Origin: Niastella sp. OAS944
GTDB taxonomy: Bacteria > Bacteroidota > Bacteroidia > Chitinophagales > Chitinophagaceae
NCBI GenBank assembly: GCA_024809215.1
Contig: JANUBW010000002.1
Span: 372,001 to 436,000 of the forward strand
Direction: 5' to 3'
DNA length: 64,000 nucleotides
Both the position numbers and the translations under genes were made by a program. The notes beneath the pieces were generated by a model that was given only the letters and a program-made list of their open reading frames with translations, did not search any database and had not been told where the DNA came from. Below, one piece after another: positions 49,694-58,657 of this stretch. Within the stretch, counting starts at the first letter, position 1. Every line of letters begins with the position of its first letter.

Positions 49694-52600
49694 CTATTGA
49701 ATGAATAGTTTTCGCGTAGTTACCATACCGCCGTTCCTGACCATCACTAAATATATTCCGTTCATGATGCCTTTTATAGAAACAGTTTGTGTTGTATTCA
49801 CCAGTCGTACAGAACGCACCAATATACCTGTTTGATCATAGATTTGTACCGTTGCTCCAGGTTCCAGGTTGCCTACCTGTATTTTCAATATATCCACAGC
49901 AGGATTGGGGTATACATTAACATATCCCGCTACTCTGTTACCAATTAAAGTACTGTCGGCCATTCTTGCACCCGTGTCACAGCTGTTTAACCGATCGCCA
50001 TGGTTCAGATGGTCCTGCACCGAGGCCGGTTCTATACAGATCACTTTACCATTGTGACAGAGCATTACCTTACTGCTGTCTTTACCGCATCTTACATCTG
50101 CTGCTTTTATCACAATGCCGGCCTGGGCAGAACAGTTGTTCACATCGCTTACCGCAACAGTATAGGTGCCGGCCGCAGCAACGGATACCGCCTTCGTAGT
50201 TTGTCCGTTACTCCATTGATAAGTATACGGCGAAGTACCGCCCGCAGGCATTGCACTGATGTTAAGGGAAGCAGGACCATAGCCCATATAAAGGGTATTC
50301 TTTGCATCCACAGCAGGATTCATGGCATACACATCCGGGATCGCTACTGACATACGCGGATTTACTGTAACTGTTGTTTTACAGCCGGCTTTATTGCCCC
50401 GGTTATCTATGACCGTCCAGTTGACCGTACTTACTCCTTCATTAAAGCTGCCGCTTGCATCAGGGCCCTGGCCGGTTCGACCGGTTGCGCCGCTAATGGA
50501 GTAACTAATATTTACGCTTCCCGAATTATCTGTGGCCGTCAGCAAGGGAATGCTGTATGTTCCACTGTCGGCATAACATTGTACCGGCATTACGGGACAC
50601 GATGTAATTACAGGTGCGGTTGTATCCATATAGTTGGCAACACTAAACGAAGAGAATCCGGTAATGCCCGAAACGCTGGCCGAATATGGATTCGTTACCG
50701 TTCCCGCACCTGTTACGGTAGCTGTATATTGCTCCCAGGCCATACCGTTATAGCGTATAACGAAAACGGGTTGTGCAGGATCAAATGTTGAAGCCTGGTC
50801 GCCGGTAGTCCAGGTTAATGAAACCGTTGCATTGCTGCCACCAGCCACCTCTTCGGTTATATCCCATTGTTTGTTCACTACCCGGGTTGGGTCGGCAAGC
50901 GGGTGATCGAAGGTGTTTTTTACAGTTACAGAAAATTTATCTGCTATACCGCTGTTCTTCAGCGTTGCGCGGTTAGGGTTGCCCGCCGAAGTTCCAATTG
51001 GAAATACCACATCAGTTGATGCTACAGGCCTTATTATCTTTCCGCCCGGCGAAACCACAAAGAAATTTGGCAACACCGTAAAGTTGGCAACTGTTGTAAT
51101 TTTAGAAGCGTCCAGTATACCGTTCGAACCAATAGTAAGATTCACTTTGCCGGAAGCAGCGGTAGTGGTGCTCACCGTTCTGAACTGGGTGCCAGTCTTC
51201 AGCATACCATTGATATTTAGCCGCACACTATTCCCAACGATGGTATCTTGTGGTATGAGACTGCTCAGTGTAGTGCTGTTGCTCATATCAAGGGTGCCAT
51301 CGATATTATAAACATATACGCCGGCGGTTTTGTAGTTCATTGAAGTTGTGGAAGCGTGCAATGAAGCAGCGATAACAGTAACCCCCGGTAATATATTTAC
51401 TGTAACGGAATCATCGTTGTTTAAGGTTGCAGCCGAATTGTTATACCATCCCTGTAAGGTGCCGGCCAAATTAAGATCGGTAGCTATATTGATGGCGCAG
51501 GTCTTTACCTGCTCCATGCAGGTGAGATTGGTGAACTGATATGTTCCGGCCCCTTTTATATTGCAAATGCTATTGAACACAGTATGGTCATCCAATTGCA
51601 GGCTTAACTTGTTCGCATTTGCATCGACGCCGCCAAAAACGCCATCATTGTAAATATCACCTTTCAGCCTGAATAATTGAGAGGTTCCATTCCCCTTTAA
51701 TACACCACCGGTTTCAATGGTAAGGTTATTGTTGGCGCTTAAAGCCGTAAGCGTTACTATAGTACCCGATGAAATGGTAACATTGGTATTGGAAGGCGCT
51801 GTGCCCAATGGCTGATTTACCCATTCAGTACCGCTGTACTTTTGCCACACGGTATTACCGCCGGCTCCGCTAAAATTCCATGTTATGGATGGTGCCGTAG
51901 TATAACCTGAACCGGCATTGGATATGGTAACGCCGGTTACTTTGCCGTTGGTAACCACGGCTGTACCGGTGGCTGTTGTGCCACCCGATGGCGCTGCAGT
52001 AAACGTACAGGTGGGCGTACCGGTTAACCCTTCCACACTCCCTGTAACTGTAACCCCTGTAACACCACCTGAACTGAGGGTAACTGTTGTAGTAATCGAG
52101 TTGTTCACCGGTCCGTTGTTCACCGATCTGAAGTCATTGGTCAATGGCGCCGATGTGTTTACTTTTATCACAGTATCGGTAATGCAGGTAACGTAACCGC
52201 TCTTTTTCGCAACGAGCTTATAAAAATATGAAACACCTTTTGCCGGTACCGCATCAGTAAACTGAAATGCTGCGGTTGTATCGGTAGTGCTGGTAAATGA
52301 TTTAACAGCAGAAAAATTTACACTGTCTGTGCTTCTGTGCAGCTCATAGGTTACACCATTTATGGGCCAGCAGATATTAAACAGAATGGTCGACAGCGAA
52401 GCAGACCTGTTCACCCTGAAATTGCTCAGCGAAATGGGTGCAGCAAAAGGCGCACACACCTCTGCCAATACTGTGCAAGGATCCCATGAACCGAACATAT
52501 TACTGTTCACAAAATAAGGCGCTGCCTGCGCGTCATTGAATTCTTTTGTCCAGCTTAACCGTTTACTAAGGTCAACCAGGCCGCCGTTAAAATATCTTGT

Positions 52601-55600
52601 TTTGTATTCGGCGTATGTAATTAACGAAGTGTCGGTACCTGTTGACCATACCTGCCAGCGTTCGGGCTTTACTGTTGTACCCATTCTGCAATTCAGAAAT
52701 ACCACTTTTGTTTCTGAAGTATGCGGCGGTTCAGAATTGCCCCAGGGACGGCCTAATGTATACGTGGTTTGGCCATTATTATTAGGTAGTAAACAATCTC
52801 TGAACACATACCCATAGGTTTGTCCCGCAGGTGTGCTGGCAGCCGTAAACACCCCACCGTTGCTACCATCTACCCTATCTCTGTTAAACAGCACACAGGA
52901 GTCGAAAATAGCAATGGCAGCGCCATAGACATAATCGGTATTACCGTCGATATAACAATTACGGAAGTATTGTCTTTTGCCAATGCCATGCGCCATTACC
53001 GTGTCCTGCCCGCTCACCATTTTACAGTTTTTAAAGATGATGCGGTCCCCGGTTGCTTTTACCGCCAATGCCTGCGGCCCGTCGTTCTTACGCCCCCATG
53101 AATTTTCAACTGTCAGATTCATAAAAAGACAGTCATTGGAATTAATGGTAATGGTGGCAATTTCTGTTACGCCCGCTTTTCCGGCATAATCATCCCAGGA
53201 AAACACCACGTCGTTAATACCCTCTCCTATTACATAGAGAAAAGGTTTGTTATTGGGAATGGTCACTTTTTCAATATATTTTCCCTTGCGCACCAGGATC
53301 CTGTAGGGGGTGGTCCTGTTAGCAGGCGCTGCATTAATTGCGGCCTGCAAACTGATATAGTTGCCAGTGCCATCCTGCGCCACCACCACATCATAACCCT
53401 GGGGTACAGGATTAGCGGCCATACCACTCACTGCCAGCGTAGCATTGGTTGCACCCGAACTGGCTACGGTAATATTGCCACTGAAAGAACCGGCATTGGC
53501 TGCATTCAGCCGTACAAAGGCGATTCCATTTACGCTGTTATTTTGAGGCGCCAGATTTATAGAAGAATTCCAGGCATTATTATCTGCGGATAATTCAAAC
53601 CCTGCAGGTGCACTTACCTGAACATTGCTTGTAAGATTATTACCCTGTACAGTGAATGTTTGTGCAGCGGCCGGGGTTCCCACCGTTTGTGAAAATGAAC
53701 TTACATTACCCGACACGATCACTACCGGACCTGTAGCCGCAGTAGCACCTGAAACCGTTGCAGCCGTTGAATAATTAAATGCTTTGTCGGCGGTAAAAAT
53801 ATGATAGTAATAAGTGGCGCCTGCTATTACCGATGCTACGGTTCCATCATCGGCAAAGCTGGTATTGGTACCAATGAATACAATTACATTTCCGGCGCTT
53901 ATTGTATGACCGGTTGAATAAATACCGTTGGCATTTAATACCGGTGGTGTGGCGGCATTGCTTCTTACCACAATATATCCGCCGCCATCAATGCCTGTTG
54001 CCGGAGCGGTCCAGCTAACATCGATGCTGCCCGCCTTTTCCTTAGCTGTTGGCGCTTTAGCCGCATCCGGTGCTGTTGCATCGGGTGCAGGCGAAGCCTG
54101 GTTGTCGGCCGCATACACCACGAAATCGTCTATGTCGAAAGGTTTCGCAATGGCAGCGCCACCGCCATTGAAGCGAAAACCGCCAAAGGAAGTGGTAGGC
54201 GTATAAGCAGGGCTTACCGATTGTACACTGGTAAATTTCAGCCATCCGCCATTCGAATTAGCGGGCGTTTGGTAGTTATAAACGGTAGTAAAATTAGTAG
54301 CTCCCGAATTATCGGTAACTGCAATAAGGCCGCTCATCTGGTTCCCTGTGGCAGGAGCCGGCGCCCGGTAGTAGTATTGAACAATATATTTGGTGCCGTT
54401 GGTAAATATGGGTGTGGAAACGGCAGGTGAAAAATTATTTTTTGTACTAAGGCTGGTGCTTGTATAGGTGAAATAATTATTACCTGTTCTGGCGCTTCCG
54501 TCGCTTACGATATTCGCACTGCCGCTGGTTGTCCATACCGTTGGCGAAGGATTGGCTGCGCCTGTAGGCACAGCAGTGGACACCGCGCCGGCAGGCTGAT
54601 TTTCAAAACCGCCTTCCATCAGGGGATATACGCCGATAATTTGTTTTTGATTGATGACAGGTGGAAGCGCATTGGCTGTTGTACCGCTCACCGGCATATT
54701 GATAGTGGCTGCTCCTGTACTGGCGGCAGAAATAATTCCACTGTAGGAGCCATTGGCCGGTGCGTTCAAACGAACACTGATGGTGGTAGCCGGCACGGAC
54801 CCTGCATTGGCGGTCAATGTGACATTGCTGCTCCACGTAGTACCGTTCAACGAAAGCTCATAATTGGCGGGAGCCGTCACGGTTATATTGCCCGAAAGGT
54901 TAGTACCGGAAAGCTGGAACGTTTGTACCGCTGAAGGCGAACCAATGGTTTGTGCAAATGCCGTAAATGAGTGATTGGCATAAATGGTTGCATTCGTGCT
55001 TGCAGCACCGTTGGTTAAGCTGTTTAAATAATTCTCCAAATTAGTATAACCATTCGCTGCAGATCCGTTCCGGTCAGCCGCATTATTGGCATCTAAACCA
55101 TGACTGATCTCCCAACTGTCGGGCATGCCATCATGATCGGTGTCTGTTGGCGGAGTAGTTGAATTTAATGCAGGCCAGGCATTCACCGTTTGGTCGTACG
55201 AAGTGCCATGCGGATAGCCGCCCTGCACATCAATAATGCTGCCGGTGCCGTTTCTTACATCATTCATGATGCGCTGGTCCAGCGTATCGCGGTTGGGCAA
55301 AGAACAGCCTGCATAATTCAATACCGCATCATATGCATCGGCTGCAGATTGCGTGGTTACCGGAAAACCAAAATCGAACGGTGTGGTCACTTTTGAGTAA
55401 ACGGTATCGGACAATTTTCCGCTTCCCATGGTGGCCCCCGACCAGTTATTATTCGAATTAACAGCAGAAGATGTAATGTAATTGCCCGTTAAATAATATT
55501 TGGCAAAGGGAAAACCACTGCCTGAATCTACCGAAACAGTTTGTGTTTTACGGCTGGTGGTAGAAGGTCCCGGCTTTAGATAGTTGTTCACCACATTGTA

Positions 55601-56455
55601 GTAACCGCCTTCACCGCCATAAATATTATTGATACCCCAGTTGTAAATGACATTGTTGCGGAAGTCGACCATTTCAGCACCCTGCACGGCTGGCGTATAG
55701 GTGCTTACGCCGGCAAAACGCGGCGACCTGTTTTTGCAGTGCGCAAACAGGTTATGGTGCATGGAGCCTCTTTTTGCGCCCCAGATACCGCCATAACCAT
55801 GGTGCTCATAATCGGTATCGCCGGTTTCGAAATGGTAAGAATAGTTCAGTGGCTCGCTCATCATACACCATTGTATTGTGAGGTTATCGCCCCTGTATAT
55901 GGTGAGCGCTTCGTCGTTGCTCCAACTGGCTGTTACGTGATCTATAATAATGTTATTAACGGCTGCACCGCCAAAAGCATCATCGCCCCCACTGCCGTCA
56001 ACGGGGTTATCATTGGCATCTGTTTTCTTTTGATTTTTGTCGCCCAGCCTGAAACGCATATACCGTACGATCACATTGTTGCCGGTTATGTATACCGGAT
56101 AATCGGCCATGCAAATACCGTCGCCCGGCGCTGTTTGTCCGGCAATGGTCGTATTAGCCGGAATGTGAAGTCTTGCACTCAAATGAATGGTTCCCGATAC
56201 GCGGAATACGATGGTACGATAGGTAGCCGAAGCTGTAAGCGCATACCGCAAACTGCCCGGCAGGCCATCATCGTTGAGATTAGTGACTTCAAATACAGTG
56301 GTTGGTATGGTGGCAGTACCGCGGCCACCGGTCGTGTACATCCCCGCGCCCTCCGCCCCCGGGAAAGCCGGCGTTTGAGCAGCTGAAGTAAGGGTACATG
56401 AAATATACATTGCTGTTAGTACAGTACAAAGCAGCAATCTGGCAGGCATTTTCAT
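49694..56455 (-). CDS. secreted pectate lyase/pectin methylesterase fusion with T9SS sorting domain, 2253 aa
   Basis: A signal peptide covers residues 1-26. A PL1-type pectate lyase domain spans about 28-430 (PGAEGAGMYTTGGRG at the start, RYMRFRLGD, then NNIIIDHVTASWSNDEAL). DTDHDGMPDSWE marks a calcium-type loop. Two homologous Ig-like modules (about 495-590 and 910-1005) flank a beta-sandwich carbohydrate-binding region and an Fn3-like domain. A CE8 pectin methylesterase lies at about 1020-1275 with GQDTVMAHG, GNTDYVYG and LGRPWG, the catalytic Gln/Asp, Asp and Arg. Further beta modules and an HYR-like domain follow. The last 75 residues (YPNPAVDILKIQ to TTRKLFIQ) are a type IX secretion sorting domain. 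It would de-esterify and cleave homogalacturonan at the cell surface. Confidence 0.9.
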   Translation of the reverse strand: MKMPARLLLCTVLTAMYISCTLTSAAQTPAFPGAEGAGMYTTGGRGTATIPTTVFEVTNLNDDGLPGSLRYALTASATYRTIVFRVSGTIHLSARLHIPANTTIAGQTAPGDGICMADYPVYITGNNVIVRYMRFRLGDKNQKKTDANDNPVDGSGGDDAFGGAAVNNIIIDHVTASWSNDEALTIYRGDNLTIQWCMMSEPLNYSYHFETGDTDYEHHGYGGIWGAKRGSMHHNLFAHCKNRSPRFAGVSTYTPAVQGAEMVDFRNNVIYNWGINNIYGGEGGYYNVVNNYLKPGPSTTSRKTQTVSVDSGSGFPFAKYYLTGNYITSSAVNSNNNWSGATMGSGKLSDTVYSKVTTPFDFGFPVTTQSAADAYDAVLNYAGCSLPNRDTLDQRIMNDVRNGTGSIIDVQGGYPHGTSYDQTVNAWPALNSTTPPTDTDHDGMPDSWEISHGLDANNAADRNGSAANGYTNLENYLNSLTNGAASTNATIYANHSFTAFAQTIGSPSAVQTFQLSGTNLSGNITVTAPANYELSLNGTTWSSNVTLTANAGSVPATTISVRLNAPANGSYSGIISAASTGAATINMPVSGTTANALPPVINQKQIIGVYPLMEGGFENQPAGAVSTAVPTGAANPSPTVWTTSGSANIVSDGSARTGNNYFTYTSTSLSTKNNFSPAVSTPIFTNGTKYIVQYYYRAPAPATGNQMSGLIAVTDNSGATNFTTVYNYQTPANSNGGWLKFTSVQSVSPAYTPTTSFGGFRFNGGGAAIAKPFDIDDFVVYAADNQASPAPDATAPDAAKAPTAKEKAGSIDVSWTAPATGIDGGGYIVVRSNAATPPVLNANGIYSTGHTISAGNVIVFIGTNTSFADDGTVASVIAGATYYYHIFTADKAFNYSTAATVSGATAATGPVVIVSGNVSSFSQTVGTPAAAQTFTVQGNNLTSNVQVSAPAGFELSADNNAWNSSINLAPQNNSVNGIAFVRLNAANAGSFSGNITVASSGATNATLAVSGMAANPVPQGYDVVVAQDGTGNYISLQAAINAAPANRTTPYRILVRKGKYIEKVTIPNNKPFLYVIGEGINDVVFSWDDYAGKAGVTEIATITINSNDCLFMNLTVENSWGRKNDGPQALAVKATGDRIIFKNCKMVSGQDTVMAHGIGKRQYFRNCYIDGNTDYVYGAAIAIFDSCVLFNRDRVDGSNGGVFTAASTPAGQTYGYVFRDCLLPNNNGQTTYTLGRPWGNSEPPHTSETKVVFLNCRMGTTVKPERWQVWSTGTDTSLITYAEYKTRYFNGGLVDLSKRLSWTKEFNDAQAAPYFVNSNMFGSWDPCTVLAEVCAPFAAPISLSNFRVNRSASLSTILFNICWPINGVTYELHRSTDSVNFSAVKSFTSTTDTTAAFQFTDAVPAKGVSYFYKLVAKKSGYVTCITDTVIKVNTSAPLTNDFRSVNNGPVNNSITTTVTLSSGGVTGVTVTGSVEGLTGTPTCTFTAAPSGGTTATGTAVVTNGKVTGVTISNAGSGYTTAPSITWNFSGAGGNTVWQKYSGTEWVNQPLGTAPSNTNVTISSGTIVTLTALSANNNLTIETGGVLKGNGTSQLFRLKGDIYNDGVFGGVDANANKLSLQLDDHTVFNSICNIKGAGTYQFTNLTCMEQVKTCAINIATDLNLAGTLQGWYNNSAATLNNDDSVTVNILPGVTVIAASLHASTTSMNYKTAGVYVYNIDGTLDMSNSTTLSSLIPQDTIVGNSVRLNINGMLKTGTQFRTVSTTTAASGKVNLTIGSNGILDASKITTVANFTVLPNFFVVSPGGKIIRPVASTDVVFPIGTSAGNPNRATLKNSGIADKFSVTVKNTFDHPLADPTRVVNKQWDITEEVAGGSNATVSLTWTTGDQASTFDPAQPVFVIRYNGMAWEQYTATVTGAGTVTNPYSASVSGITGFSSFSVANYMDTTAPVITSCPVMPVQCYADSGTYSIPLLTATDNSGSVNISYSISGATGRTGQGPDASGSFNEGVSTVNWTVIDNRGNKAGCKTTVTVNPRMSVAIPDVYAMNPAVDAKNTLYMGYGPASLNISAMPAGGTSPYTYQWSNGQTTKAVSVAAAGTYTVAVSDVNNCSAQAGIVIKAADVRCGKDSSKVMLCHNGKVICIEPASVQDHLNHGDRLNSCDTGARMADSTLIGNRVAGYVNVYPNPAVDILKIQVGNLEPGATVQIYDQTGILVRSVRLVNTTQTVSIKGIMNGIYLVMVRNGGMVTTRKLFIQ

Positions 56456-56502
56456 AAAATCGTTAAATGGTTTGAATAAGAAAAAAGATAGTTCGTAATG
56501 GT

Positions 56503-56613
56503 AATGGTGAATGGTGTGTGGTGTGTGGTGAATGGCCCTCTCAATTTCGCATTTCGCTATTGGTTTCGAAACATCTACAGTCGGGTTCTATTGACCATTG
56601 ACGATTCACCATT
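56503..56613. repeat. imperfect inverted repeat, GTGAATGG family
   Basis: AATGGTGAAT (56503-56512) and ATTCACCATT (56604-56613) are perfect inverted copies around a stretch with several ATGGTG/TGTGTGG words. Related words recur in both arms, suggesting a small dispersed repeat between the SusD and pectin enzyme genes. Confidence 0.5.
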
Positions 56614-56617
56614 CCCA

Positions 56618-58522
56618 TCAATAACCGAAGTTTTGCGAAAGATTTGGATTTGCGTCGCGCTGCGTTTGCGGTATAGGCATCAGCTCGCTTTTTCCGGTGT
56701 TAAAACCATTGGCAAATGCATTGGCAAAGGATTGCGGAACGCTGCCGCCCAGCCACCAGTTCACTCTTGTAGCTCCGTTGGGCGCAGGGCTTGGCACCGG
56801 CTTATAAAATGATGTTATAAACGGATTGAAATCGTCTATGTTTGATCTGGGCGGTTTGCTGTAGAAATATAAATAAGTGGGAAGCTGTGTGGCATCGATT
56901 GCATATGCAGGGCCATCTTCCATATAAGAAAAAGGGGAAAATTTAGGATGGTTGGTGGCCGTTGCAGAGGTCCACGCATTGAGCCTGGCCCTTGTTTCAG
57001 CGATGGCAGTACTCAATAGTCCCCAACGCAACAGGTCGTATTTACGTATACCCTCATTGCCAAATTCAAGCATTCTTTCCTTTACGAGGAATTTAAAGAA
57101 ACCTTCTTTCGAAGTTGGAATAACAGGCGGAGTTTCTTTATAAGATCCGCCATGCCCTCTTAAGTTGATCTGGCTTACAGCATCTATAGCGGCAGCTGTG
57201 GGGCCATTATTGAGTTCATTTTCCGTTTCGGCAAACCACAACAACACATCGGCATACCTTATCAACGGCCAGCTTAATTGCATATTCTGCAGGCTATTAT
57301 TGATGGCCGGCCGGTTCGACTCGGTGGCTTTGCCACTGCTGAATATATAGCCAGGATTAGTGACCCATTCTCTTCTGAACTTACCATCATACATGACGTT
57401 AATGGAATGACCGATCTTGATGGTATCAAAAACTATTTCATACGGTACACAGGTAATGTCGCGACGGATATCCGTTGAATCGAACATATAAAAATAGGTA
57501 GGTATAATAAACAGGTTGTTTCCGCCAACTCCGTTCATCCTTGTTCCTGTTTGTATGCCCAACTTACTATCAGAATTGGTTCCGAAAGCCATGGACGCCA
57601 CCATCATAAATTCACCGGCCGGATCATTCAGATCGTGACCAAGCAAATGCTTTTTGAACAGCTCTTTATAAGAAGGCATTAATCCATGTTGCCCGCTGGC
57701 AATGATGTCGGCACATTCGTCATGAGCGATCTTGTAATAATCGCGGTAGTTCGCGGGCCGCACCAACGCGCCGCCGGTAACCGGCAATGCATAACCGCCT
57801 CTTGTTAAAGCGATCTTTGCCCGCAGGGCCTTGGCTGCACCCTTTGTAAAACGCTGATCAATTGCATCGCCTGTTGAAGCCACATCCTTTCGCCAGGGCA
57901 TCATTGTTGCGGCCAGTTCAAGGTCGGCCAACAACCGGTCGTAAATTGAATCCCTGCTCAGGCGGGGCTTATAGAAATCCGCTTCGAACTGTGAGGGCCC
58001 CCATTGCGCCGGCACGTCGCCGAAATTGCGGCACAACTCATAATAATATTGCGCCCTCAATACCAATGCTTCGCCATGCATGCGTTTCAATTGCGCCTGC
58101 TGCTGCGTGGAACCGTTGATATAGGCATTCATTTTAGGAATGTAATAAATGCAAAGATTGGCCCTTTCTATACCCTGGTACATCTGGTTGAAAGGATTCG
58201 TGATCTGCAGGTTTCCGGGTATAGCCAGATACTTGGCCAGCAGCTGGCCCTCATCGGTAGGCGCCGCATTTGTTCCTTTCATCATTTCATCTGAATCGTA
58301 GGCCCAGTAACCGCTCAGGCGGATACCATATCCATAATCGCCGGCCATGGCCATATAGGCGCCCAGCAACGCCTTTTGCGCATTGGGAATATTATTGAAA
58401 ACATATCCCGGGTCGAAAGATGAGATGGCCTCGGGATCAAGATGTTTTTTGCACGAGATAAAAATGGTGGTTGGCAGCATGGCTATCAACGCAACCTTTA
58501 TAATTGATTTCATCCTTTTCAT
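56618..58522 (-). CDS. SusD/RagB-family glycan-binding lipoprotein
   Basis: A 634-residue SusD-like protein with a lipoprotein signal (IFISCKKH, lipidated Cys near residue 26). The TPR-like helical core shows GIERANLCIYYIP, RMHGEALVLRAQYYYELC and YDRLLADLELAATMMPW. The C-terminal part has FLVKERMLEFGNEGIRKYDLLRW, with its parts given here in segments of the standard RagB motif. It binds oligosaccharides at the outer membrane and passes them to the SusC-like transporter next to it. The length is slightly above the family average. Confidence 0.95.
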   Translation of the reverse strand: MKRMKSIIKVALIAMLPTTIFISCKKHLDPEAISSFDPGYVFNNIPNAQKALLGAYMAMAGDYGYGIRLSGYWAYDSDEMMKGTNAAPTDEGQLLAKYLAIPGNLQITNPFNQMYQGIERANLCIYYIPKMNAYINGSTQQQAQLKRMHGEALVLRAQYYYELCRNFGDVPAQWGPSQFEADFYKPRLSRDSIYDRLLADLELAATMMPWRKDVASTGDAIDQRFTKGAAKALRAKIALTRGGYALPVTGGALVRPANYRDYYKIAHDECADIIASGQHGLMPSYKELFKKHLLGHDLNDPAGEFMMVASMAFGTNSDSKLGIQTGTRMNGVGGNNLFIIPTYFYMFDSTDIRRDITCVPYEIVFDTIKIGHSINVMYDGKFRREWVTNPGYIFSSGKATESNRPAINNSLQNMQLSWPLIRYADVLLWFAETENELNNGPTAAAIDAVSQINLRGHGGSYKETPPVIPTSKEGFFKFLVKERMLEFGNEGIRKYDLLRWGLLSTAIAETRARLNAWTSATATNHPKFSPFSYMEDGPAYAIDATQLPTYLYFYSKPPRSNIDDFNPFITSFYKPVPSPAPNGATRVNWWLGGSVPQSFANAFANGFNTGKSELMPIPQTQRDANPNLSQNFGY

Positions 58523-58557
58523 AAGCTTTCGTTATGGTTGACAAATTTTATGGTACC

Positions 58558-58588
58558 GTGGCACGGTTTTCTTTATTTACCGTGCCAC
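58558..58588 (-). terminator. hairpin between susC-like and susD-like genes
   Basis: GTGGCACGGT (58558-58567) and ACCGTGCCAC (58579-58588) form a 10-bp stem with an 11-base loop. It lies between the stop of the SusC-like and the start of the SusD-like gene and may attenuate or stabilise the transcript. Confidence 0.6.
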
Positions 58589-58590
58589 CG

Positions 58591-58633
58591 TCCTGAGCGG
58601 CCTGCCCTGAGCGAAGCCGAAGGCGTCGAAGGG
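58591..58633. repeat. dispersed GAGCGAAGCCGAAGG-type repeat
   Basis: CCTGAGCGGCCTGCCCTGAG followed by CGAAGCCGAAGGCGTCGAAG is a known kind of short dispersed word (the TCCTGAGCGAAGTCGAAGG family) seen in many unrelated bacterial genomes. It sits directly beside the hairpin at 58558-58588. Confidence 0.6.
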
Positions 58634-58657
58634 GGAACCGTGACACGGGTTTGTGGA

